Positions 30,833 to 42,031 of a DNA stretch of 64,000 nt are shown one piece after another. A program made the translations under genes and the position numbers. The notes beneath the pieces were generated by a model, which did no database searches, was not told the origin of the DNA, and worked only from the letters and a program-made list of their open reading frames with translations. Source of the stretch: Brachypodium distachyon (lineage: Eukaryota; Streptophyta; Magnoliopsida; Poales; Poaceae); assembly GCF_000005505.3 (NCBI RefSeq), contig NC_016133.3:16368001-16432000 (forward strand). Reading direction: 5' to 3'. Position 1 is the stretch's first letter. The number at the start of each line of letters is the position of its first letter.

Positions 30833-31196
30833 TACTTAGGGTTTAACATTATAGAAGATTGTTGCAATATCTGTGATAAACATTGTTAAATGATGGATGT
30901 GGCAATATGCTTCGATATGTATGCTTACGGAAGATATGATTCGTACAAAGTTATTTCTTTTGCATGTATGATTATTAGTTGCATGTTGGATGGATGTGTG
31001 TATTCATGATTCTTATATAACTTTATGGTTCATGTAGGAGTGACACCAACCTCGCCGCCATCCATCTACTTCGACTACTTCGTCTACGGTGAGCATCTCC
31101 CTCTATCTCGCCTTCCCCTTTTGCTCTGTCCCGGCCATCGAGCCGATGACACTTGTAATTTAAATGTCAAAGTCGCGTAACCCTGTTCGTCTCCCG

Positions 31197-31261
31197 TCCG
31201 AAAGGGTTACGTATATAGATATGCAAGTCTTTGCATATCTATAAGGGTAACTCTTTCGGAT
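31197..31261. repeat. Strong hairpin, 13-bp perfect inner stem
   Basis: TATAGATATGCAA (31214-31226) and TTGCATATCTATA (31231-31243) pair around a GTCT loop. Outside them CCGAAAGGGTTAC and GTAACTCTTTCGG nearly pair, extending the stem to about 29 bp per arm. Confidence 0.8.
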
Positions 31262-31281
31262 TGTCCACGTTTTTTGGATAG

Positions 31282-31488
31282 CCCGAGGGTGTGTAGATTG
31301 GGTTCGTTTCTGTGCTCTAGTCCGGTCTGAGACGTGATTTCGACAGCATCTCACCTTTGTTCTCCGGATGCACATTCTCTTGGTTTGTTGTCGAGACGTG
31401 TATTTGGAGAACAGCGGGGAGGTGCTGCCGAAATTTCGTTTCGGACCGGACTGGAGCACGGAAACGGCCCAATCTACACACCTTCGGG
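31282..31488. repeat. Long imperfect hairpin with arms of about 90 bp
   Basis: 31282-31374 (CCCGAGGGTGTGTAGATTGG..) is the imperfect reverse complement of 31397-31488 (..CCAATCTACACACCTTCGGG). Long stretches pair exactly, for example AGTCCGGTC with GACCGGACT and GTTCTCC with GGAGAAC. It lies between the leader and the first TnpD exon, so a read-through transcript would fold into a long double strand. Confidence 0.8.
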
Positions 31489-31651
31489 TGGGATTAGGAC
31501 CTATCCTTACCTATTAGTGGAATAGTTCAGCACATGCCCTTTTCAATGAAAAAATAAAATATGTGATGTAATTAATTTGACGAAACTAATTACTTGTGTT
31601 ATTAAACCGTGTATCCTTTTGGTGTCATGTGGTATCCCAAAATAGCAGAGA

Positions 31652-34600
31652 ATGGCTGATCGTCGATGGATGTACAATGGCCGTGGTAGTCGGACAGACC
31701 GGGATGATGATTGGATGAAAAACACGGCAGATTTTTTGGAGGTTGCATTTGCTAGAGGAGAAGGGCGTGCTTGGTGCCCTTGCAGTCGTTGCAATAACAA
31801 GACACGACACACAAAGGATGAGATGGGCAATCACTTGCTGCTGTACGGGTACACGCCAAACTATACCTGATGGGGCTAACATGGTGAGCAAGAGGATAGA
31901 GGAAGAGAGGAGGTCGTGCGAAGGCGCACGGACGACTATGATACGGGGTTCCAGGACATGCTGGATGACTTGGAGGAAGCACACGTTCCAACGGAGGAAG
32001 AACCGGAGGCAATCTCTAAGGCCTATCTTGATATGCTGGCGGAGGCAAGCACAGATCTACATGCTCACAGAAAGGTCAATAAGCTAGATGCCGTTGCTAG
32101 AATAATGGCTGTGAAGACCCAATTCAACTTGAGTAGAGAATAGTTTGATGTGATGATGGCAGTTATCGATAGTCTCCTCCCGGAAGGCCACCTTTTGCCT
32201 AAAAGCATGTACGAGGCGAACAAAATGCTTAGTGTACTTAAGTTGTCGGCTCAGTGCATACATTCATGTAAAAATGGATGAACGGTGTTTGACAGAGAAT
32301 ACGCGGATGCCAAGCATTGTCCGAAGTGCAATTTCTCTCGGTATGTCGAGGTAGACCATGGGAAGGGTCTGGTGCAGTCAAAAATACCCCATAAAGTTCT
32401 TAGGATGCTTCCATTCTCAGAAAGAATTGGCCGGATGATGCTATCTGACGTGCCTGGCAAAGCTGTGACGCATCACAAACTGGGGAAGAAATACAAATAC
32501 GACAAGGATCATAGGCCGATGTTGACACATTCGTCGGATGGCGAAGCATGGAAGGATTTTGATCGGAAGTATACGGAGAAAGCCGCGGAGCCTCGGAATG
32601 TTCGAGTTGCCATCGCAACTGATGGGTTCAATCCATTTGGCATGACGAGTGCCCCATACAGCTGCTGGCCAGTGTTTGTTATTCCGCTCAATCTCCCTCC
32701 CGGAATGATAATGCAACGGAAGTACATGTTCTTGGCGCTGATAATTCCAGGACTAGAATATCCAGGGAAGAACATTAATGTGTATATTCGGCCCCTGATG
32801 GAGGAGTTTAAAAGAGGTTGGGAGGAAAGGATCATGGTGTACGACAAAGCTACCAAGACAAACTTTAGGATGCATATCTGGTTCCAGTTCTCCGTTCATG
32901 ACCACCCGGGGGGATCTATACTCTCCGGTAAAGGCTTGCAGGGGAAGTTCATGTGCCCACACTGCGGGACTGATCTGGAGTTCTATCGGCTCGCTCATGG
33001 TCGCAAGTATTGTTGCTTCGATCCGCATATGCGATTCCTCCCGCCTAACCATCCGTTCAGACAAGACAAGAAGAACTTCAGGAAAGGTGTGGTCGTCGAA
33101 GAGGGGCCACCCCGTTATCGCACCGGTTCTGAGCTTCTTGCTGAGCTGGATGCTCTTGTGCCTGACCCGACACAACCTGACAAGTTCCTGGGGTATGGTG
33201 ATACACACAACTGGACTCACAAGTCATGCTTCTGGGAGCTCCCCTACTTCAAAGACATTCTTCTTCCACATTGTATTGATGTGATGCACACCGAAAAGAA
33301 TGTCGCCGAAGCCTTTTTCAACACAATTCTCACCATTATTGACAAGACGAAAGATAATCCGAAGGCTAGAAAAGATCAAGAAGAACTTTGCGATAGACCG
33401 CAACTAAGCATTAAAAAGGTGCCAGGCAGGTCAGATATCAGGCCAAAGGCCCCGTTTGCTCTCGACAGGGACCAAAAGATGAAAGTATTCCTGTGGTTCA
33501 AAGAGTTGAAGTTTCCTGATGGGTATGCAGCTAATCTAAAGAGGGGAGTTAATCTTGGCACCATGCGAATCAACAGCCTCAAGAGTCATGACTCTCACAC
33601 ATGGCTTGAGCGTTTGCTGCCGGTGATGCTTCGAGGCTATGTGTCGGAGGATATTTGGCGGGTGTTGGCAGAGTTGAGCAATTTCTTCCGCCGGCTTTGT
33701 GCTAAAGAACTATCCCCCACCTTGCTAGAAGAAATGGAAAAACAAGCCCCCATGTTGCTCTGCAAGCTAGAGAGGATCTTTCCGCCGGGCATGTTCGTGA
33801 CGATGCAACATCTAATTATCCACCTCCCGTACGAGACTCGGATGTGGGGCCCTGTGCAGCATCGTTGGATGTATGCCATCGAGAGACTTATGAAGACCCT
33901 TCGAGCTAAAGTAAAAAACAAAGCTAAAGTTGAAGCATGCATATGGGAGGCAAGCCGTCTCGAGGAAGTGTCAAACGCAACGGCGAGTTACTATAGCTCC
34001 GATATTGCCACGCTGCATAATCCAGTATCCCCCTACAATCTTGGCAACCCTGAAGATGAGTCCAAGCTGAGCCTATTCAGAGGGCAACTTGGAACTTCTA
34101 AAGCCGAGAAAATAGTCACCCTGTCCTACCAAGAGTGTCGATCCCTTACGTTATATATCTTGAACAACCTCGACGAAGTCCAGCCGTACATCAAGTAAGT
34201 GCCCAGTAAGTAATTCCTCTTTGCAATTGATCACAAGTTTGTCTCTAACTCATCTCGTTCTCATCGCGTCAGCACATTCACTCAACTCAACTGGAAGCGA
34301 ATAAGAAAACCCGATCCTCTAGAACATGATGCCCTTCTTAGAGATGGTCCAAATGGCCCTGGATCTGGTTTCATTGAGTGGTTCCAAAATCAAGTACTTT
34401 CTTTCTTAGCTCCTAGTTGTTTCAACACCTAGAGGCCTTGCGTGCGACTAATACATGATGCTTTTCTGCTTAAACCGGTAGGCTAACAACAATGTGTCTA
34501 TGAGCTCCCAATTGAGACAAATTGCCAATGGTTTTGATGTCAAGGTCGGTTCATTCAAATCCTACGACGTCAATGGATATCGATTCCATACAACATGGTA

Positions 34601-35225
34601 AGAGCTCAGTCGGCCCAATCGAACCTCAACAAATTCCGGGGTGTTTGTAGAATGCGGTGGAGATGACTTCTACGGAAGGGTTGAGGAGATATACGAACTA
34701 CAATACCGCGGGCCCAAACCTCCAAAGGTCATTGTATTCAAATGCCGTTGGATCGATCCGAAACACGTTAACAAGGATGACACAATTGGCCTAGTCGAAG
34801 TAAAACGAGACAGTGTCTTCGAATGCGAGGATGTATATATTGTAGCTCAACAAGCCACACAAGTTTATTTCCTCCCGTACCCGTGCACTAAAGTGGCTCG
34901 CCTTTAGGTTTTGGATGTCGTGTAACACGTGCAGCCACATGGTAAACTACCAGAACCAAACGACCAAGATTATCTGCCGCAACGAGAGCCTGGCGACGAG
35001 TTTTTCCAAGAAGCCGGCGGGGACACAAGTGATTTCATGGTACGGTATACCGATTCTCCGGGCACGGAAGTAGACAATGACGGTGAAGGTGACGAGGTTG
35101 ATGGTGATGGTGACGACGACGATGAGGAACAGGCTAATGTTGATAGTGATGTTGAGAGTGATCTTGATGCGGCTCTTCTAGTTGATCCCGATGACGAAGA
35201 CTACAATTCACATGCCCATACTTAG
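31652..35225 (+). pseudogene. CACTA transposase TnpD (Tnp2 family), decayed
   Basis: TnpD-type transposase that would cut the CACTA ends. The amino part (ATG at 31652: MADRRWMYNGRGSR.., CPCSRCNNK) is the transposase-associated domain. The Tnp2 core follows (32144-34195): AKHCPKCNFSRY, VAIATDGFNPFGM, PGKNINVYIRPLMEE, HDHPGGSILSGK, CPHCGTDL, HCIDVMHTEKNVAEA. Then exons at 34273-34393 and 34482-34905 with a DUF4216-type part (NSGVFVECGGDDFYGRVEEI) and an acidic tail to 35225. Lesions: TGA at 31868, a frameshift next to it, TAG at 32141, TGA at 32279, TAA at 34599, and two stops near 34905-34925. The 637-codon central frame is unbroken. So it is inactive but not very old. Confidence 0.9.
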
Positions 35226-35561
35226 TTGTTTCATTTGTTTACATCAAGTTGTAATCCGTCCTACTTAATTAGTTAGTTCGTTGAATCCCAACTTTACTAT
35301 ATTGTACATCAAGTTGTTGTTTCATTTATTTACATTTAGTTGGTGTTTCTTTTATTTACATCAAGATGTTGTTTCATTTGTTTACATCTACTTGTATAAT
35401 CCATCCTACTTAATTAGTTAGTTCGTTGAATCTCAACTTTACTTGTATTGTACATCAAGTTGTTTCATTTGTTTACATCAAATTGTTGTTTCATTTATTC
35501 ACATCTACTTGTATAATCCGTACTAACTTGTTCACTTTTCCTCATGGCAGGTGATTGAACC
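35226..35561. repeat. AT-rich spacer with short tandem repeats
   Basis: Words such as TTGTTTCATTTGTTTACATC recur about six times between the TnpD and TnpA-like genes. Non-coding. The same motif returns at 35960 in an intron. Confidence 0.6.
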
Positions 35562-37930
35562 ATGGTGGGCGGGCGTAGTACCTCTCAGAGACGTGTCGAA
35601 GAGCTATACCCTCTGCCTAAAGTGAAGGCCAAACCCCCGAAGAAAACCCTTGCACGTAAAGCAAAGGGCAAAGCTAGGAGGGAGCCCTCTCCCTCGCCGC
35701 CGCCACTCGATTGAGGAGATTTGGGAGAAGGTGAGGGAGATGGAGATGGAGGCGGGGGACTTTGGTGAGGACGAGCTGCAGGATCACTCTGCTGGTACCT
35801 CCACGGGAGCCTCGGCGGGGGCTGCCTCCAGCTCTGGTAAAGACAAAGTGTACCATGATGATCCTACTCGTCTCCCCACCAAGCGGCCCTCTTGTGAAGA
35901 TGAGAAGCCAGTCATTCGTCCAATAGCCAAGATGTACCTTTCTTGATCCTAGAATTTAGTTTACATCAAATTGTTGTTTCATTTATTAACTGCAATTGAC
36001 TTGTCTTATCCTTGTGTAGGGGCTGGGTGGTTGTTGCACCCGGGTGTTTTACGATGCAACCCAAGGCTTTTCTTGGGGTCCTCCTCAAGGACCACTTCAC
36101 TGGCATGGTTCTTGTTGAAGGAAAGGAGGAGCCAAAGGTAGCCCGGACATGGGCACACTACGTGGCCCAACCGGACTTTCAAGATAGAGAGAATGTGATG
36201 TATGCGAACAAAGCCGAGCGGGTGAAGGGCGAATTTTGGGTAAGTCGCCTTCGCACAATGCATACATTAGTCAAAACAATTGTAATGCAAAATATATAAC
36301 TCATGAATGGATCCGTTTTGTCTAATTGCAGCGGTTCTTCAAGCTGGCGGAAGGCTATGATGATGCAACAATTGAACGGCACTTCGAGGCAAGTGTGAAG
36401 AAGGCATTGTCCGAGATGTTCTATCACGCGCGTGTCTACGCCGTGAGGAAGTACTATGCCGAAGTGAAGAAACAGAGATTGGAGAAAGCACAATGTATCG
36501 TGACGCATCTCGAGCACGAACAGTACATGCAGGTAAAGTAAAAGAAAGTGCATTTCCTTGCTTAATAAGGGCTAACGCTTAACTTCTTCGTGTCTGGGCT
36601 TGTACTTGTTCATTTAGGTTCCTCTGCACTGGTGCATCTCGCACTTAAATGCCTGGAAGGCGCTGGTGGACTCGTGGTGCTGCTCGGAGTACGTGGAGAC
36701 GCGCGGGCTCCTTAGGGAGAGGAGGTTGGCCATCCCAAGCGGAATGCACCATCAAGGGAGCGTGAACCTGCAGGGCTACACCAACAACTATGTATGTGTT
36801 TTTCTCCCAAAAAGATCTTCATGTGCGAGCCTCACCCCTAACTATCTTGTTGTTGCTTGTTGTTTCAGGCGAAGGCTCATCCGGATAAAGAACGCCTCAC
36901 CAGTTTCACGGCTGTTGACTGCGCCCTCAGGGGAAAGGCGAGCACCGTGTCGGAGTACAGTGCGAACGCCCCGCCCGAAGCCTACGCCACCCCAGCTGAC
37001 CATGCCAAGGTCACAGGCTACGCGGAGGTGTTTGAGGAGGTGCACGGCCCCGGGGCTGATCCTAGCCGGCACGACCTTGATGTGGAAGTGGTCGTGAGGG
37101 TGGGAAGAGGCAAGAAGCACGGTAGGCTGGTCTTCAGGAACGGAACCATTGATTCGAGCACCATTCCCAGCCTACCTCACCTAAAGGCTACTTCCACGAG
37201 CTCGAGTGCTAGTATACGCAGTCGTCCAGGTGCACGGCAGTTCTCACAGCAGGTTAGTTGTTCTTCATTCACCATCTCGTGTCTTTTTGCATTTCATTGT
37301 AACGACAATGAACTTGCAATGGCATTGCAGGAGATGGAGGATATGGTGGCGGCTCAGGTGCAGGCTCAGATGGAGGCTCAGAGGCAGGCTCAGGATGCTC
37401 AGATCCAGGCTCAGGTGGCGGCTCAGGTCTAGGCCGCACCGAGGGCTCAGTACGACCACCTTAGGGTATGTTTACTGCACATAATAGCCAAGAAAGCGTG
37501 GTATTAGTTCCGTAACTGCAACTCTTTGTCTTTTCAATATGCAGCCGTACCTCGCCGCCACCTCTCAAGAGCCGCCTACAGCACCACCGCTGTTCGACTT
37601 GGCGTTTGTCAATCTCCAGATTGAGCATGCTCCACAGCCTTCTCCACAGACTCTGGTGAGTTCACTCGAAACATTTCAATCTCCATTCATGACTTTTTTT
37701 GCTTTCATTGAGGGTTGGGCTCAATGCCTAATCATCTGTGCAACAACATCAATCCGGCCGTGGCTCGTACGACCCTTCTTCACACGCAAGCCTTGCTGGA
37801 GGCAACCCTCTTGGCCAGTCACCTGCTCCTAGACACTGACTTGGGTATGTTGCCACAAACTTGTCTCATCTCGAGGTCTGTTGTTTTGAAAACTTACTTT
37901 CTTGTCTCCACACGTAGAAACATAACCTAG
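35562..37930 (+). pseudogene. CACTA TnpA-like gene (plant transposase, Ptta/En/Spm type)
   Basis: Second CACTA gene, presumed to bind the subterminal repeats. Exons fit at 35562-35945, 36020-36239, 36332-36532, 36618-36791, 36869-37252, 37331-37432 and probably two more to 37850, all GT/AG. Recognisable parts: basic amino end MVGGRSTSQRRVEELYPL, WAHYVAQPDFQDRENVMYAN, RFFKLAEGYDDATI, LHWCISHLNAWKALVDSW, HHQGSVNLQGYTNNYAKAHP, then a Q/A-rich coiled-coil-like repeat (AQVQAQMEAQRQAQ). Lesions: TGA at about 35712, where the frame shifts within exon 1 between PPPLD and the IEEIWEKV part, and a TAG at 37430 where the family normally continues. Functionally a relic. Confidence 0.8.
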
Positions 37931-37939
37931 CATCACATA

Positions 37940-38830
37940 GTGACATAGATCCCATTTTAGAGCCAAGAGGGCTCACTTGGCTCCAAAATGGTGCCTTGGT
38001 GGCATTTTTGGGCATTTGGCTCATTTATGCCACCAGGGCACCAATTTGGAGCCAAATGAGCCATATTGGCTCTAAAATGGTGCCTTGGTGGCATTTTTGG
38101 GCATTTAGCTCATTTATGCCACAAGAGCACCATTTTGGAGCCAATATGGCTCATTTGGCTCCAAAATGGTGCCTTGGTGGCATTTTGGAGCCAAATGAGC
38201 CATATTAGCTCCAAAATCGTGCCTTGGTGTCATTTTGGCCATTTGGCTCCAAAATGGTGCCCAGGCACCATTTTGGAGCCAAATGAGCCATGTTGGTTCC
38301 AGAATGGAGCCATGGTGGCATAATGGAGCGAAATGGCTCGTTTTGGAGCCAAAATGGTGCCTTGGTGGCATTTTTGTGCCATTTGGCACATTTATGCGAC
38401 CAAGGCACCATCTTGGAGCCAAATGAGCCATATTCACTCCAAGATGGTGCCATCGTGCCATTTTAGAGCATTTAGGGGTCATTTGGTTTTAAAATGGTGC
38501 CCTGGTGGCATTTTTGGAGCCAAATGAGTCATATTTGCTCAAAAATGATTCCATGGTTGCATAATGTAGCCAAATGTCTCGTTTTCGAGCCAAGATGGTG
38601 CATTGGTGGCATTTTTGGGTCATTTGGCTCATTTATGCGACCATGGCACCATCTTGGAGTCAAATGAGCCATAAATGGCTCTTTGGAGCCATTTATTGGA
38701 GCCATTTATGGCTCATTTGGCGTCAAAATGGTGCCTTGGTGGCATTTCTGTCGCCATTTGGCTCATTTATGTGACCATTGCACCATTTTTGAGCCAAATG
38801 GCTAAGTTTCGCTTCAAATGCTACAATTGT
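37940..38830. repeat. Palindromic tandem array of GGCTCATTTGGCTCC units
   Basis: About 0.9 kb made of TGAGCCA(A/T)(A/T)TGGCTC-, CCAAAATGGTGCC(T/A)TGGTGGCA- and TTTGGCTCATTTATGCCAC-like words in both orientations, with a higher-order unit of roughly 110 bp. Since each unit contains its own reverse complement, the array can form many hairpins. It sits 3' of the TnpA-like gene inside the CACTA. Confidence 0.85.
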
Positions 38831-39174
38831 CACTTCAATGCCTTTATTTATATCTAATTATGCTATTCCAACTCCATTTCATAGGTTTCTACTGGTGCAA
38901 TGGGTGGTGGATGTTGAAGGTGCCCGAGTCACCTTCTTGTCATGTATGAACACTAGCTTGTAATATGTTGCTACCATGTGATGAACACTTGTAATATTTT
39001 TGTTGTGAGATATGTGATGTTTTCGAACTTTCATCAGATGTTTATATGCTTGTGATGTGAATGCGTTATGTGGGCGTCTATGATTTTCTGTGGATGTATT
39101 GTTGTGATGTGGATGAACATATATCTGTATATATGTGCTGTGAAAATATTTCACATTGCTGCGATAAAAAAAAA

Positions 39175-39559
39175 TACCCTTTGCCGACGGCCACAGTCTT
39201 GGCCGCCGGCAAAGGCGGAGCGCAGGCACGCACCAGATCGTGCCACGTGCCCGCCCTTTGCCGGCGGCTTTTTCCCTGGCTGCCGGCAAAGGCCCGACAT
39301 GTGGGCCCAGCCGTTAACGGCACCGCATGCCGTGATCTCTTTTTCTTTGTCGGAGGTCGTCGTTTCGGTGCCGGCAAAGGCTTCGCCGACGGACCCGTGA
39401 GAAAGCCGCCGGCAAAGAATCCTTTGCCGGTGGATCTCCGTGCCGACGGGCTTTGCCGACGGCCCCGAAAAAAACCCGCCGGCAAAGGCTTTGCCTGAGG
39501 CAAAGGTGCCTTTGCTGGCGGCCCCTGGCCCCCCCGCAAAGCCGGTTTCTCCAGTAGTG
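39175..39559. repeat. 3' subterminal repeats of the large CACTA
   Basis: About ten CTTTGCCG(G/A)CGGC motifs in both orientations up to the terminal GTAGTG. The arrangement mirrors the 5' zone. Confidence 0.85.
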
Positions 39560-39900
39560 GCGACGAACAAGCAGGCGCGGCGGCGGAGCAGATCAGCAGC
39601 GGCCACGAAGCATCTCACAGCGGCCGCGAAGGAGCAGGCGCGGCGGCGGACGAGCAGCAGGTCGCCCACCAGTTCAGTACACCACCATACGCGGGCGCCC
39701 ATGCCCCTGCCCGGCCGACGCCCTCATTCCTCCTGCTCCTCCTCCACCCTCCGTCTCAGCCTCCCAGCAACCCCCAGTCCCAGTCTCCCTTCGATGATGC
39801 ATCATGCATGTGTTTGTGTGGCTGGGCAGTGTGCTACGGGCTGCTGTTGTGCCGTGCTAACATGGTAAGGCTGCTGACATGCTAATACTATGCTACTAAG
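39560..39900 (+). other. GC-rich locus split by the CACTA and hAT insertions
   Basis: Removing the CACTA (one GCG copy) and the hAT element (one GGCGGCA copy) joins about 27250-27379, 27949-28021 and 39560-39880 into one GC-rich stretch rich in GGCGGCG, GACGAC and AAGCAGG. It may be a former 5' UTR or first exon. A GTAAG after CTAACATG at 39863 could be a donor. No known protein is recognisable. Confidence 0.4.
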
Positions 39901-40153
39901 ACACTAAGCATTAAGCAAGTTTCTTGAGGCTTCATCGATGTCGGCTATTGAAAGTAGTTTGAAACCTGAATGTGTGTTGTGTGACTTCTGAAGTTGGGAT
40001 GCACCGATTGCTTCAATTTTGTCTCTCTTTACCTGAATGTGTTATGTAATCTATGTACTGATATATCTTCTATGTTGTCAAAAAGTTCCCCAAAGAAAAT
40101 AGGCCATGGCAAAAAAGTTAGTTAATAACTGGATTATAGATCAACTTATCAGC
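39901..40153. other. Intergenic sequence, no feature seen
   Basis: No gene, MITE or repeat recognised in this short AT-rich stretch. Confidence 0.4.
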
Positions 40154-40270
40154 TACTCACTCCGATTCTAAATTGTTGTCGAAATATTACATGTATCTAG
40201 ACATTTTTGAAGAATATATACATCTATATTTGGACAAATTTGAGTCAAGAATTTAGGATCAGAGTGAGTA
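40154..40270. mobile_element. Stowaway MITE
   Basis: TACTCACTCCGATTCTAAAT and ATTTAGGATCAGAGTGAGTA are inverted ends with TA flanks. Same subfamily as the one in the F-box intron (ATTACATGTATCTAGA core). Confidence 0.88.
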
Positions 40271-40279
40271 TTTATGTTA

Positions 40280-41110
40280 CCGATTTTCCTTGACAAGTAG
40301 GTGTAGTTAACATGGCAAGTACGTGTAGATAATCTGGCAAGTAGGCACAGTTAGACCGGCAAGGAGGTGAAGGTAACCTGACAAGCAGGTGCAGGTAATC
40401 TGGCAAGTAGGTGTAGCTAATCTGGCAAGTAGACACAGTTAAATCGGCAAGTAGGTGAAGCTAACCTGGCAAGTAGGTGTAGATAATCTGGCAGGTAAGC
40501 ACACTTAAACCGACAAGTATAGGTAATCTGGCAAAGAGGCACAGTTAAACCGGCAAGTAGCTAAAGATAACCTGGCAAGTACGTGTAGATAATCTGACAG
40601 GTAAACAACCGGCAAGTGTAGGTAACCTGACAAGTATGCATAGTTAAACCGGCAAGTTGGTGGAGGTAACCTGGCAATTAGGTCTAGTTGACCGGCAAGT
40701 AGACACAGTTAAACCGGCAAGTACGTGAAGATAACATGGCAAGTAAACATATTTAAACCGGCAAGTAGGTGAAGGTAACCCGACAAGTAGGTGTGGATGA
40801 ACTGCCAAATAGGTGTTGATGAACCGGCAAGTAGGTGAAAGTAACCTGGCAAGTAGGTATTTTTAAACCGGCAAGTAGGTGAAGGTAAACTGGCAAATAG
40901 GTAGGCACAGTTAAACCGGCACATATGTGTAGTTAACTTGGTAAGTAGGTGTAGTTAATCTGACAAGTAGGCACAGTTAAACCGGCAGGTATGTGGAGGT
41001 AACCTGGAAAGTAGGTATAGTTGACCGGCAAATAAACACAGTTAAATCTGCAAGTAGGCACAATTAAACCGGCTAATATGCGAAGGTAATCCGGGAAGCA
41101 GGTGAAAGTG
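40280..41110. repeat. 22-bp minisatellite, about 37 units
   Basis: The unit is (A/C)C(C/T)GGCAAGTAGG.. with two alternating tails, TGAAGGTAA and CACAGTTAAA or TGTAGATAAT; spacing is mostly exactly 22 bp. Units vary by substitutions and small deletions. The minus-strand frame at 40709-40924 is a by-product of the repeat. Confidence 0.88.
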
Positions 41111-41819
41111 ATGCTGCTTTCCGGGACTGATGTCTATCCATGAATTTCCAATACTATTAGATTCGATCAAATTTTATAATGCGATGCAAAATAGATGCAA
41201 TTTAATGAGAAAAAAGGCTAAAGCAAATTCGGCCTAAGGCCTAGAAAGATAGGCATCACGTGCTGGACTAAATCGGTTGTGCTGCTTGTGGGCTTGTAGG
41301 GATTGGGCTCCTGGGTTGTGTGGGCTGCGCTGCGAACGGCCAGGGAGCGCGCGTGCTAACGAACAGGCATCGAGCGAGAAGACCACGCGGGGATTGTAGG
41401 GATTGGGCTCCTGGGGAGGGTTACGTGGGGCACGCCGCTGGATAGTACGCTCCAACAACAATGCAAATCGAATTTTCAGCTCTCGGTGGCAATTCTGTTT
41501 CTTAGGGTGGTACAATGCAAATCAAATTTTCATTTTCAATACCATTAAGTAGTAGGAGTATGAGAATTTTCTGAAGTGCATGCATGCAGCCCAGCTCAGA
41601 CGGCCCTGATTATCTACCATTCTACCCGTCAGTGATAGGTGACGTTTGTACGCACCGGCCCAAAGATTATTCATGTTTAATTGAAATAAAATATGGAGTT
41701 GAATAATGAAATATCACAAATTTTAAACATATAGCTCTCGGTTACTAGCCCCCGTGCATATTATATGCACGGTTGATGACTAGTTTGGATAGAAAATAAA
41801 AATAGCCAAACGAATTTGC
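41111..41819. other. Intergenic sequence, no gene supported
   Basis: A short direct repeat GTAGGGATTGGGCTCCTGGG occurs at 41296 and 41396. Otherwise nothing is recognised. Confidence 0.4.
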
Positions 41820-42020
41820 TTCAGCTTTCAAGGTAGCTCTGTTTCTTGCCTACAATGCTTTTACTATGACTGAGAAGCATCAATAATATTTTGTCCTTTA
41901 AATAGCAACGTCGAATATGACAGATGGTTTGCTTCCAAATTGAGAAAGCTCGATCGATGCACGGCTACAGAATTCAGAACAATATTTGGAGATATTGGAG
42001 GCGAACAAAAGCATCCGGTT
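41820..42020 (+). repeat. Local dispersed repeat family, copy 6
   Basis: Carries the CCTTTAAATAGCAA block, CGATCGATGCA, ACAGAATTCA and GGAGATATTGGAGGCGAACA found in the copies at 2-7 kb and 19-20 kb. It lies more than 20 kb from the others. Confidence 0.55.
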
Positions 42021-42031
42021 TCACAATATTG

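Larger units (their letters stand above)
28022..39562 (+). mobile_element. 11.5-kb CACTA (En/Spm-type) transposon
   Basis: It runs from 28025 (CACTACGGGAAAACCGGGC) to 39559 (GCCGGTTTCTCCAGTAGTG); these are the inverted tips. It is flanked by an exact 3-bp duplication GCG (28022-28024, 39560-39562). Subterminal zones are packed with TTTGCCGGCGGC and its reverse complement, the presumed transposase-binding sites. Inside are, in order, a repeat block, a CT-rich leader, hairpins, a TnpD-type transposase with several stop codons, a TnpA-like gene and a palindromic array. The stops mean it is not autonomous now, although it could be moved by an active relative. It is a different family from the 20621-22346 element. 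Confidence 0.94.

Noticed and set aside
37996..38857. Several overlapping frames with repeated W/M/P-rich peptides
   Set aside because: Produced by the palindromic array inside the CACTA, in both strands alike.
40709..40924. Minus-strand frame with repeated YLPGYFHLLAG-type peptide
   Set aside because: Translation of the 22-bp minisatellite; unit length and drift do not respect codons.
40280..41110. CRISPR-like look of short regular repeats
   Set aside because: Units are contiguous 22-mers without unique spacers, and the DNA is plant nuclear. It is a minisatellite.
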